Shown: one piece after another, positions 8,137 to 16,045 of the stretch
Numbering within the stretch: the stretch's first letter is position 1
How the letters are laid out: each line of letters starts with the position of its first letter
Origin: VRUE01 sp963730315
GTDB lineage: Bacteria > Actinomycetota > Thermoleophilia > Solirubrobacterales > 70-9
Length of the DNA: 64,000 nucleotides
Direction of reading: 5' to 3'
NCBI GenBank assembly: GCA_963730315.1
Contig: CAVSRD010000006.1
Location: forward strand, 151,659-215,658
Program-made: the position numbers and the translations under genes
The notes under the pieces: model-generated
What the model saw: the letters and a program-made list of their open reading frames with translations, nothing else
Database searches by the model: none
Told to the model about the DNA's origin: nothing

Positions 8137-10527
8137 TCAGGCGGGCGACGGGATCAGGTCCAGCTCGCGCCAGGGCCCCTCGCCGGCCATCGGCTGGGTA
8201 CGACCCTCCAGCCAGTCGGACTGGAGGTCGTCGTAGTGCGGGCTGGCGGGGTGGCCGGACTGGCCGGTGAACATCTGCCAGCGCGAGCGCTCCGGGGCGG
8301 CAGGGTCGGCGACCATCCGCCAGCTCGGTGCCCAGACGGCCCTGTAGGGGTCGTTCGGGTCGTAGGCGATCTGGCTGACGGTCTCCTGGGCGCCCCCCGC
8401 CCTCAGCCTGCGGTTGAGCAGGTGGTGCAGCAGCGGGTTCGCCTCGCCGAGCGCGTGTGGGAACTCCATCTCGTGGACGCGGCCCCAGCGCCAGGCCTCG
8501 GGGTCGGGGCCGAAGCGCTCTTCGAGGTCGTCGAGACCGCCCGCCAGCGCCTCCAGCACCAGCTCGTCCCAGGGCCGCCCGACCAACTCCTCGTCGCCCT
8601 CCTCCCAGAGCTTCATCAGGTGCGAGTGCCAGCGCCAGGGCGAGGTAACGTGCGGGGTGAAGCCGTTGTCGGCGCGGTCCAGCCAGCGCTCGCAGAGGTC
8701 GCGGTCGCCGATCGCCTCGCGCGCCACCTCGCGCGCCAGGCGCAACAGGAAGGCCTGGTAGATCGTCCCGGCGATCGAGTCCGGGTCGAGCCGCCCGTCC
8801 CAGCTCCGCAGCCGCTCGACCGCGCTCGTCTCGCGCTGCCCGGCCGGAGTGAGGCGGCCGAGCCGCCGCGCCGCCTCCAGCCCGGGAATCGAGAGGTTGT
8901 CGGACTGCATCGCCTCGAAGCCCTCGACGTCGTGCTCGTCGCTCGCCCGCAGCAGCTCCTCGATCCGCCGCGCCCGAAAGCCGTCCAGCCACTCGCTGGT
9001 GATGTGGTGCGGGTAGTCGTCGCCGACGATCCGGTTGTTGGCGGTGACGAGGATCCCGCTCTCCGGGTCGACGACCTCCGGCAGGTCCTTGTAGGGGACT
9101 TCCCCCTCCCACTCGAACTCGCCGTCCCAGCCCGGCTTCGGCAGGTCCGGGCAGCCGCCGCGGCGCAGCGGCAGCCTCCCGACAAGCTTGTAGCCGATCG
9201 AGCCGTGGCGGTCGGCCCAGACGAGGTTCGAGGCCGGCGAGGTGTGCCCCTCCAGCATGGCGACCAGCTCCGAGCCCGAGCCGATCCCGTGCAGCTCGAA
9301 CATCCCCTTGAAAGCGGTCGGGTGGTCGAGCGTCAACCAGCGCAGGGCGAGCGGCTCGGCCTCGTCGGCGCCGAGCGGCTCGTTGACGAGCGGGCCGTGA
9401 TGCGTGAGGCGGACCTCGTGTAGCTCGGGCGCCTCGCGGCCCTTCACCGCGATCTCCTCGCGGACGATCTCCAGCGGCCGCCACTCGCCCTCGAACAGGT
9501 AGCGCTCGCCCTCGACCCGCTCGACAAAGAGGTCCTGGACGTCGGCCATCACGTTGGTGAAGCTCCAGCAGACATCGTTGTTCTGCCCCATGTAGACGCC
9601 CGGCATGCCCGGCAGCGAGGCGCCCCGGACGAAGCGGTCGCCGAGCGTGAGCCCGACCTGGTACCAGATGCCCGGCATGCTCGGCGGCAGGTGCGGGTCG
9701 CCGGCGAGCAGCGGCGACCCGGTCGCGCTGAGCGCCCCGCGGACCGCCCAGTTGTTGGAGCCGCTCGCCTCGGCGGCCATGCCGACCGCTCGCCGCACCG
9801 CGTCGATCTGCTCGGCCAGCGCCAGGCCGTCGCCCGACCAGGGTTCCCCGGTGACGACAGGGTTGTCAGCCGGGTAGCCGGGGTCGAGCTTGGCCGCCAG
9901 CTCCGCGCCCAGGGCACGGGTCATGTCGGCCCGCAACAGCTCCTTCTCCCAGTTGGTCGAGAGCCCGAAGGCGAGCAGCTTGCCGAGCCCGAGGATGTCG
10001 GCCGGGCGCCAGGGCTCGAACTCGAGCCGCAGGAGCTGCATCTCGAGGGGCCGCGCCCGGGCGCTCGCCGCGGCCGCGTTGACGCCCTCGCAGAAGCGCT
10101 CCAGCAGGGCGCGCAGCTCCGGGTCGAGGCCCGCCTCCTCGCGCTCCGCGGTGCGCCGCATCCCCAGGGTCCGCATCAGCCGGTCGACCGGCAGCCCCTC
10201 GGGCCCGGCGAACTCGGAGACGCGGCCGGAGACGACGCGGCGGTAGAAGTCGAGCTGCCAGAGCCGGTCCTGACCGTGGCAGAAGCCCTCGGCGAACCAG
10301 AGGTCGGCGGCATGCTCGGCCTCGACATGGGGAACGCCCCAGCGGTCGCGCCGCACCCGCACCGCGCCTTCCAACCCGGGCAGCTCGATCGCCCCCTGCT
10401 GCCGTGGCAGCGGCCGGCGGGCGAGGAAGTGCCAGAGGACTGCGGCCGTCGCGGCGGCGAGCCCCGTGCCGGCGGCCCCGGCCACCAGCCCGGCTCGCAC
10501 CGCCCGCTTGTGTCGTACAGCACTCAC
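8137..10527 (-). CDS. Penicillin acylase (penicillin amidase) family N-terminal nucleophile hydrolase
   Basis: A 796-residue protein of the Ntn-hydrolase superfamily. A membrane or signal segment (about residues 12-34) is followed by the alpha chain with RDRWGVPHVEAE, a spacer, then GSNNW where Ser257 should be the autocatalytically exposed nucleophile. The NN after it, HLP near GDPHLPPSMP, and QNNDVCWSFTNV are further family landmarks. Such enzymes hydrolyse amide bonds of acylated amines: beta-lactam side chains, N-acyl-homoserine lactones or cyclic lipopeptides in various bacteria. The natural substrate here is unknown. The GTG start is 17 bases after the stop of the MBL hydrolase gene, so the two are probably co-transcribed. 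Confidence 0.88.
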   Translation of the reverse strand: MSAVRHKRAVRAGLVAGAAGTGLAAATAAVLWHFLARRPLPRQQGAIELPGLEGAVRVRRDRWGVPHVEAEHAADLWFAEGFCHGQDRLWQLDFYRRVVSGRVSEFAGPEGLPVDRLMRTLGMRRTAEREEAGLDPELRALLERFCEGVNAAAASARARPLEMQLLRLEFEPWRPADILGLGKLLAFGLSTNWEKELLRADMTRALGAELAAKLDPGYPADNPVVTGEPWSGDGLALAEQIDAVRRAVGMAAEASGSNNWAVRGALSATGSPLLAGDPHLPPSMPGIWYQVGLTLGDRFVRGASLPGMPGVYMGQNNDVCWSFTNVMADVQDLFVERVEGERYLFEGEWRPLEIVREEIAVKGREAPELHEVRLTHHGPLVNEPLGADEAEPLALRWLTLDHPTAFKGMFELHGIGSGSELVAMLEGHTSPASNLVWADRHGSIGYKLVGRLPLRRGGCPDLPKPGWDGEFEWEGEVPYKDLPEVVDPESGILVTANNRIVGDDYPHHITSEWLDGFRARRIEELLRASDEHDVEGFEAMQSDNLSIPGLEAARRLGRLTPAGQRETSAVERLRSWDGRLDPDSIAGTIYQAFLLRLAREVAREAIGDRDLCERWLDRADNGFTPHVTSPWRWHSHLMKLWEEGDEELVGRPWDELVLEALAGGLDDLEERFGPDPEAWRWGRVHEMEFPHALGEANPLLHHLLNRRLRAGGAQETVSQIAYDPNDPYRAVWAPSWRMVADPAAPERSRWQMFTGQSGHPASPHYDDLQSDWLEGRTQPMAGEGPWRELDLIPSPA

Positions 10528-10543
10528 CCCATGTATGTATCAG

Positions 10544-11311
10544 TTAACTGGCCAGCTGGCCAGGAATCCGTCCCTCCGCCTCCAGCTTCTGGAGGTGTGC
10601 CTCCATCACCAGCGCGGCGGCCGGGCGGACCTCGGCGGGGACGTCGTCCCAGACCTCGGCCAGCAGCGCCTCGCGCGAGCACTCGCCTCGGTCCAGAGCC
10701 GCGAGCAGGCGGCGCTCGCGCATCTCACGGTGCTCGACGTACTCGGTCAGCTTCGCCGCCGGGTCGGTCACCCAGGGGCCGTGCCCGGCGCAGATCAGCT
10801 CCAGGGGCTCGGCCTGGAGAAGGCGCAGCGAGTCCATGTAGGCGGCGAGCGAGCCGCCCTCGGGCGCCACGAAGGTCGAGCCCTCGCCTAGCACCAGGTC
10901 GCCGCTGAAGCAGACCCGATCGGCGGTGAGGAGGCAGACGTGGTCGGCGGCGTGGCCGGGGGTTGCGAGGACGCGCAGGCCGGCCTGCTCCTCGCCGCCT
11001 GCGGGCAGCACGACCGGCGGGCGCGTTCCCGACCGCTCCGCTAGCGCCGCCAGCGTCTCCGCCCCGTCAGCGTGGTCGCCATGCGAGTGCGTCAGCAGGA
11101 TCGTCCCGACCCCCCCGCGCTCTTCTGCCGCCGCCAGCACCGCCTCCAAGTGACCGGCGTCGTCCGGCCCCGGATCGATCACCGCGCAGGGCCCTGACCC
11201 GTACAGATAGGTGTTCGTCCCTTGCAGGGTCATCGGCCCCGGATTCGGCGCGACGATCCGCGCTATCTCGGGGTGCCCCGGGGCCTCAGCTTGCTCGACT
11301 GGCGAATTCAT
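10544..11311 (-). CDS. MBL-fold metallo-hydrolase (LACTB2/glyoxalase II-like)
   Basis: The 255-residue protein has the metal-binding HSHGDHADG motif near residue 75, a further ligand region ATPGHAADH near residue 118, GD in CFSGDLVLG, and AGHG near residue 173. After these comes a helical C-terminal winged-helix-like tail (REMRERRLLAALDRG) as in LACTB2/MBLAC-type hydrolases. NPGPMTLQGTNTYL at the N-terminus is characteristic of this subgroup. The family includes thioesterases and endonucleases, so the substrate is open. Its start codon lies inside a strong inverted repeat (11293-11344), which could restrain translation, and the gene sits between the PafBC regulator and the penicillin-acylase-family gene. 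Confidence 0.82.
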   Translation of the reverse strand: MNSPVEQAEAPGHPEIARIVAPNPGPMTLQGTNTYLYGSGPCAVIDPGPDDAGHLEAVLAAAEERGGVGTILLTHSHGDHADGAETLAALAERSGTRPPVVLPAGGEEQAGLRVLATPGHAADHVCLLTADRVCFSGDLVLGEGSTFVAPEGGSLAAYMDSLRLLQAEPLELICAGHGPWVTDPAAKLTEYVEHREMRERRLLAALDRGECSREALLAEVWDDVPAEVRPAAALVMEAHLQKLEAEGRIPGQLAS

Positions 11312-11344
11312 GACCCTATGGGGTCATCAAATCGCCAGTCGAGC
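11293..11344 (-). promoter_or_regulatory. 52-base inverted repeat sequestering the MBL-hydrolase start codon
   Basis: Outer arms of 13 bases match perfectly (11293-11305 with 11332-11344), followed inward by a mismatch, two pairs, a mismatch and a 7-base perfect arm (11310-11316 with 11321-11327) around a 4-base loop. In total 22 of 24 positions pair. It begins 7 bases after the stop of the PafBC gene and contains the RBS and ATG of the MBL gene. It has no U-tract. It could act as a translation-blocking hairpin, a transcript-end stabiliser or an operator; which one is inference. Confidence 0.6.
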
Positions 11345-11351
11345 CCATGGA

Positions 11352-13403
11352 TCAGCCCGCAACCTCTTCGGCGATTGCCCGGCGGGCCTCCTCAGGCTCG
11401 AGCACCACGAGGTCGCCCGCGCCGCGGAGGATCTCCCGCACCAGCCACGAGGTCCCCGCGTACGGCAGCTCGACGACGACCGCGCCGTCGGCCAGCTCCT
11501 CGACCACGGTGCGCTCCTCGCGCAGCCAGCGGGCCCGCTCGGGAGAGACCCAGACGCGGGCGACCTGCGCGGTCGGCACCTCGCCGTCGGCCATCCAGCC
11601 CTCGACCCCCGCCATCTCCTCGACATCGGACCGCGGCTCGAAGGTCTCGCCGCTCGCCTTCGCCTCCTTGATTCGGTCGAGCTTGAAGTGGCGGATGCCG
11701 CCTTTGGTCAGGTCGTAGCACTCGGCGTACCACCCCTCGCGGCCGTTCTCCAGGCGGTAGGGCTCTACGCGCCGCTTGGTGAACTGGTCCTCGTTCTCCT
11801 TGTAGTACTGGATCTCCAGCACGCGGCGAGCGCCGATCGCCTCGTTGACGGCGTGGGCCACCTCGACGTCGTCGCCACCGCCGGCAGCGATCTCCAGCCC
11901 CTCCTCGGAAGGATCGTGGCCGAGCGCCGTGACGATCTTCTCGCGGGCGCTCTGCAGGCCGCCCTGCGGCAGGCGGTCGCCGAACAGGTCGATCGCCGCA
12001 ACCAGCGCCTTCGCCTCGAGTGGCAGCAGCCGCGCCGGCCGGGCGAAGTTGTCGCCGTAGGGCTCGGAGTCGACCTCGATCTCGTCGCCCTGGATTTCGG
12101 CGTAGAGGACGTAGGTGCCGCCGCCGAAGTTGACGACGTTGAGCAGGTCGATGTCCTCCTGCAGCTCCTCGGCGGTCAGCTCGAGCCGCTGCCGCAGCTC
12201 GGAGACGCGCAGCCGCTCGCCCCGCTTGGCCGAGTCGATCAGCAGGCCGGCGAGGGTGACGAGCCGGGCGAAGCGCTCCGGGCGGATCGCCGCCTCGCCG
12301 CGGCCGTTGGCGCGGGAGCGGCGCGGCGCCTCGCGCAGCGGCCGCTCGACCGTCTCCGCCGGCTCGAAGCCGTTCCCGTGGCGGGAGTGGAGCAGGCCGA
12401 GCCGGCCGTCGGCCTCTTCGCTCAGCTCCTCGGGCGCCAGCACCTGGGCGTTCTGGCGCCAGCGCAGCACCCAGGCGATCAGCTCCCGCGCCGACGCGTA
12501 GGGCGTCTCGAAGATCGAGCCCTTGCCCGGCGCCGCGTCGGCCTTCCTGGCCGAGCGCAGTTCGCCGTAGGCACCGAAGTCGCGCTCGATCAGCCAGGCA
12601 ATCCGATCGCGGACGAAGATCTTCGCGGTGCCGCGGATCTCGCCCAGCTGCCAGTCGGCGCGCTGGCCGTAATCGCGGCGGTCGAAATCCTCGGGCGGGT
12701 TGAAGTCGTGCTCGGCCTTCGAGGCGTAGCCGACCTTGCCCTGGATCCGGGAGAGGCGGAAGACCCGCACTGCGTCGCGCTCGTGCGCGAAGCCGATCAG
12801 GTAGAACTGGCCGGAGCGGAAGACCAGGTGGTAGGGGTCGACCTTGCGCTTGTCGGTCTCGTCGCGCTCCATCGTGTAATAGGTGAACTCGACCGTCTTG
12901 CGGCGCGAGATCGCTGTCTCGATCTTCGAGAGGCGCTGCGAGAGGTCGCGTCCGCCGGCCGACGCGGTCATCGCCATCTCGACCGGCGCCCGTTCGCCCT
13001 CGCTGACCGGATTCGGGTGACCCCAGGCGACCTGCTGGAGGGCGAGCCGCAGCGGCTCGGCGTAGGCGAAGCCGCCGTCGCTGAGCAACGACAGCGCCGT
13101 GCTAAGCGAGGCCAGCTCGTCGTCGTCGAACTCGATCGGGTCGAGGTAGAAGTTCTCGGGGGGAAGGGAGTAGAGCTCCGCCTCGAAGAAGCCCTCGCCC
13201 GGTTTCTCGACCCCGAGCTCGATGCCGAGGCTTTCCAGCTCGGCCCGGTCGGCGTAGAAACGGCGCGCGAAGGCGTCGTCGTTCATGTCGCTGTAGCCCT
13301 CGACCTCGCGCTTGATCTCCAGGGCCGAGACCGGCCTCCCCTGGGCCATCAGGAAGGAGATCAGCGAGAGCTGGCGGATCAGCTTCTCGGTGTCCTTCGC
13401 CAC
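11352..13403 (-). CDS. pafBC: Fused PafB-PafC WYL-domain transcriptional regulator
   Basis: A 683-residue protein made of two tandem copies of the HTH-WYL-WCX architecture. Copy one has an HTH at about residues 5-80, WYL near 155-240 (VDPYHLVFRSGQFYLIGF) and WCX to about 330. Copy two begins near residue 390 with an HTH, then a WYL near 540-610 (VEPYRLENGREGWYAECYD) and a WCX end. Most actinobacteria carry pafB and pafC as two genes; a natural fusion is known in a few. PafBC is a RecA-independent activator of DNA-damage genes that senses single-stranded DNA through its WYL domains. No proteasome genes are visible beside it here. GTG start; the next gene downstream begins behind a strong hairpin. 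Confidence 0.85.
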   Translation of the reverse strand: MAKDTEKLIRQLSLISFLMAQGRPVSALEIKREVEGYSDMNDDAFARRFYADRAELESLGIELGVEKPGEGFFEAELYSLPPENFYLDPIEFDDDELASLSTALSLLSDGGFAYAEPLRLALQQVAWGHPNPVSEGERAPVEMAMTASAGGRDLSQRLSKIETAISRRKTVEFTYYTMERDETDKRKVDPYHLVFRSGQFYLIGFAHERDAVRVFRLSRIQGKVGYASKAEHDFNPPEDFDRRDYGQRADWQLGEIRGTAKIFVRDRIAWLIERDFGAYGELRSARKADAAPGKGSIFETPYASARELIAWVLRWRQNAQVLAPEELSEEADGRLGLLHSRHGNGFEPAETVERPLREAPRRSRANGRGEAAIRPERFARLVTLAGLLIDSAKRGERLRVSELRQRLELTAEELQEDIDLLNVVNFGGGTYVLYAEIQGDEIEVDSEPYGDNFARPARLLPLEAKALVAAIDLFGDRLPQGGLQSAREKIVTALGHDPSEEGLEIAAGGGDDVEVAHAVNEAIGARRVLEIQYYKENEDQFTKRRVEPYRLENGREGWYAECYDLTKGGIRHFKLDRIKEAKASGETFEPRSDVEEMAGVEGWMADGEVPTAQVARVWVSPERARWLREERTVVEELADGAVVVELPYAGTSWLVREILRGAGDLVVLEPEEARRAIAEEVAG

Positions 13404-13488
13404 AGCCGCAGGATAGTGAGGGGGGCCTCCTCGCCCTCCTGCCGCAACGGTCTAAGTCCGCATTTTGGCGACTTCCGAACGGGCCCCG

Positions 13489-14511
13489 TCAGGCGGCGGC
13501 CCGGTCGCCGAAGTAGGCCGAACCGGAAAGCGCCCGGTCGAAGGCCGACCAGGACTCTCCCGCCGGAAGCTCGCGCTCGAGGCGGTCGAAGCTGCCGAGC
13601 CGGCCGCCGAGGTTGTCGATCATGTGGACGAGGACGGCCTCGCGGGTGGCGGGAAGGACCGGCGAGCCGTGCTCGAGCGAGCCGTGGTGGCTGAGGATGA
13701 CGTGGAGGACGGCTTGGGCGAGCGAGGGGTCGAAGCCGGGGATCTCCTCGATCTGGCGGCGCACCGTGTAGTAACCGAGCGCGATCTCGCCCTGCAGGCG
13801 GCCGGCGTCGGTGAGGTCGATCGCCAGCGGGTCTTCGTTGTAGGCCTCGGTCTTGCCGATGTCGTGCAGCAGCGCGCCGGCGACCGCGACCTCGCGGTCG
13901 ATACCGGGGAAGAAGTTGGCGGCGGCGCTGACCGCCTGGGCGACCGAGACCGTGTGCTCGAGCAGGCCGTGGCGATAGGCCTGGTGGTAGAGCTTGGCGG
14001 CCGGCGCGTCGCGGAAGCGGGCCCAGATCTCAGAGCCCTCGCCGAAGAAGCGCTCGAGCAGCTCGCGCAGCTGCGGCTCCTGGACGGTGTCCAGCAGCTG
14101 GCGCAGTTTGCCTTCCAGGCTCTCCAGCGGGGCCTCCGACTCGGCGGCCAGATCGCCGCTCTCGTACTCGCCGGGCGCCGCCTCGCGGAGCTCGGAGAGC
14201 TTGATCTTCGCCCCCCAGCGCTCGCTCACCTCGAATACGCCGGCGACGAAGACCGGCGTGCCGGGAGCGGCGAGCGCATAGCGCGCCTCGGCGTCCTCCC
14301 AGGAGACCGCCTCGACACTGCCCGTCGCGTCGCCCAGCGCGAGCCGCAGCCAGGGCTCGCCGTTGCGCTTGCGGCGCAGCTCGCGCTCGCGCACCGCGTA
14401 GACCCCCTCGACGCGCTGGCCGTCCTCGAGGTCCCGCAGGGGCACCCGGCCCCGGGCCGGAGCCTCTGCGATTTCCGTCTCCAGTGAGTCCGAAAGGGCC
14501 TGCTGGGTCAT
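13489..14511 (-). CDS. OB-fold plus HD-domain protein, YhaM-like 3'-5' exonuclease
   Basis: Of 340 residues, about 25-120 form an OB-fold nucleic-acid-binding domain (PWLRLALGDATGSVEAVSW) and about 165-310 an HD domain with HGLLEHTVSVAQ, ALLHDIGKTEAY and ILSHHG as metal ligands. That order is the one found in YhaM/CBF1, which removes nucleotides from the 3' ends of RNA or single-stranded DNA using Mn or Mg. Length is close to YhaM (about 315). It follows the catalase gene by 43 bases on the same strand, with a weak hairpin (GAGACG/CGTCTC at 14527-14532 and 14546-14551) between, so it may or may not belong to the fluoride transcript. Confidence 0.78.
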   Translation of the reverse strand: MTQQALSDSLETEIAEAPARGRVPLRDLEDGQRVEGVYAVRERELRRKRNGEPWLRLALGDATGSVEAVSWEDAEARYALAAPGTPVFVAGVFEVSERWGAKIKLSELREAAPGEYESGDLAAESEAPLESLEGKLRQLLDTVQEPQLRELLERFFGEGSEIWARFRDAPAAKLYHQAYRHGLLEHTVSVAQAVSAAANFFPGIDREVAVAGALLHDIGKTEAYNEDPLAIDLTDAGRLQGEIALGYYTVRRQIEEIPGFDPSLAQAVLHVILSHHGSLEHGSPVLPATREAVLVHMIDNLGGRLGSFDRLERELPAGESWSAFDRALSGSAYFGDRAAA

Positions 14512-14554
14512 CCCCCGATCACGGTAGAGACGGGTGCGGACGCTTCGTCTCAGA

Positions 14555-16045
14555 TCAGACGCCGGCCGGCGCCTCCGCGGCCGCAGCGGTGCGGCCGAGG
14601 CCGGTCGCGACCTTCGCCCCCAGCTCGGGGTCGACGTTGGCCCAGTACTCGACGACGCGATCCTGGATCGCCGCCGTCACCCCGTCGCCGGCGTGCCCGA
14701 CGATATTCCCGACCAGGTGATCGCGATCGGTGTCGTCCATCACCTCGCGGTAGAGCGCCCCCGCCTGGCCGAAGTCGTCGTCCTCGGCGTGCACCGCGTT
14801 GGCGTAGCGGCCGATCTCGTCGCCCTCCACCGACCAGGTCAGGTCGGCCCCCTGGGTCGGGTCGGCCACCGGCCCGCCGTAAGAGTTCGGCGCGTAGGGA
14901 GGCTGGTCGCCGGAGTGGTGGTAGGTCATCGGCCCGTCCTGGTTGTAGGAGTGGATCTCGGACTTGGGCGAGTTGACCGGGAGCTGCTCGTAGTTGGCGC
15001 CGATCCGGTGCAGGTGGGTGTCGTGGTAGGAGAAGATCCGCCCCATCAGCATCTTGTCGGGGCTGAGGCCGATCCCCGCCACCAGGTTCGACGGCGAGAA
15101 GCCGGACTGCTCGACCTCGGCGAAGAAGTGCTCCGGGTTGCGGTCCAGCACCATGCGGCCGACCTGAATCGGCGGGTAATCGCCGTGCGGCCAGACCTTG
15201 GTGAGGTCGAAGGGGTTGAACCGGTAGTCGGCGGCGTCGGCGAACGGCATCACCTGGACCTCGAGCCGCCATTCGGGCGCTTCGCCCCGGTCGATCGCGC
15301 GGCGCAGGTCGCGGCGGTGCAGGTCGGGATCCTCGGAGGCCATCTCGTTCGCCTCCGCTTCGGTCAGGTTCTCGATCCCCTGCGCGGTCTTGAAGTGGTA
15401 CTTGATCCAGAACTTCTCCCCCGACGCGTTGATCCACGAGAAGGAGTGGCTTCCGTAGCCGTTCATGTGACGGTAACTGCGCGGCGTGCCGCGGTCCGAC
15501 ATCAGGATCGTCACTTGGTGGGTGCTCTCCGGCGAGAGGGTCCAGAAGTCCCACTGCATGTCGTTGGAACGCATCCCGGTGTCGGGCAGACGCTTCTGCG
15601 AGTGAATGAAGTCCGAGAACTTGGAGGCGTCGCGGACGAAGAAGACCGGGGTGTTGTTGCCGACCAGGTCGTAGTTGCCTTGCTCGGTGTAGAACTTCAG
15701 CGCGAAGCCGCGCGGGTCGCGCGCCGTGTCCGGAGAGCCCTGCTCGCCGGCAACGGTCGAGAAGCGGGCAAACATCGGGGTGCGCGCACCGGGCTGAAAC
15801 AGACCTGCCTTGGTGAACTGGCTGACGTCCTCGGTCACCTCGAAGAAGCCGTGGGCGCCGCTCCCCTTGGCGTGCACGACCCGCTCCGGGACGCGCTCGC
15901 GGTTGAAGTGCTGCATCTTCTGGACCGTGTAGTGGTCGTGCAGCACGGTCGGGCCCTGCTCGCCGACGGTCAGCGAGCGCTCGTCGCTCGCCGCCGGGAT
16001 CCCCGAGTCGGTGGTGGTGGTCGGGCGCTTCTTCTCGTCGCTCAT
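14555..16045 (-). CDS. katA: Monofunctional heme catalase (small-subunit clade)
   Basis: A 496-residue catalase converting hydrogen peroxide to water and oxygen in the cytoplasm. Visible landmarks are the distal histidine in ERVVHAKG (H58), the catalytic asparagine in VGNNTPVFF (N131), and the proximal heme tyrosine in RIFSYHDTHLHR (Y340). Length matches small-subunit clade 3 enzymes without a C-terminal flavodoxin-like domain. Its ATG overlaps the stop of the triple-DUF190 gene by 4 bases, so it is translated as the last gene of the riboswitch-led fluoride operon. No separate promoter is evident. Fluoride is a known ligand of ferric heme, which makes the linkage biochemically suggestive. Confidence 0.95.
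   Translation of the reverse strand: MSDEKKRPTTTTDSGIPAASDERSLTVGEQGPTVLHDHYTVQKMQHFNRERVPERVVHAKGSGAHGFFEVTEDVSQFTKAGLFQPGARTPMFARFSTVAGEQGSPDTARDPRGFALKFYTEQGNYDLVGNNTPVFFVRDASKFSDFIHSQKRLPDTGMRSNDMQWDFWTLSPESTHQVTILMSDRGTPRSYRHMNGYGSHSFSWINASGEKFWIKYHFKTAQGIENLTEAEANEMASEDPDLHRRDLRRAIDRGEAPEWRLEVQVMPFADAADYRFNPFDLTKVWPHGDYPPIQVGRMVLDRNPEHFFAEVEQSGFSPSNLVAGIGLSPDKMLMGRIFSYHDTHLHRIGANYEQLPVNSPKSEIHSYNQDGPMTYHHSGDQPPYAPNSYGGPVADPTQGADLTWSVEGDEIGRYANAVHAEDDDFGQAGALYREVMDDTDRDHLVGNIVGHAGDGVTAAIQDRVVEYWANVDPELGAKVATGLGRTAAAAEAPAGV

Noticed and set aside
10548..10563. Perfect 16-base palindrome CTGGCCAGCTGGCCAG as an operator
   Set aside because: It lies in the codons for the last residues of the MBL hydrolase and can arise from common GC codons; no promoter element accompanies it.
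11211..13694. An 827-codon open frame on the plus strand
   Set aside because: It lies antisense to the well-supported PafBC gene; long antisense frames arise from third-position GC in this composition, and its translation is low-complexity without motifs. The same applies to long frames opposite katA, ald, the PucR gene and the sulfite reductase gene.
14527..14551. GAGACG/CGTCTC hairpin after katA as a terminator
   Set aside because: The stem is only 6 bases with a 13-base loop and no T-run, so it cannot be called a terminator with confidence.
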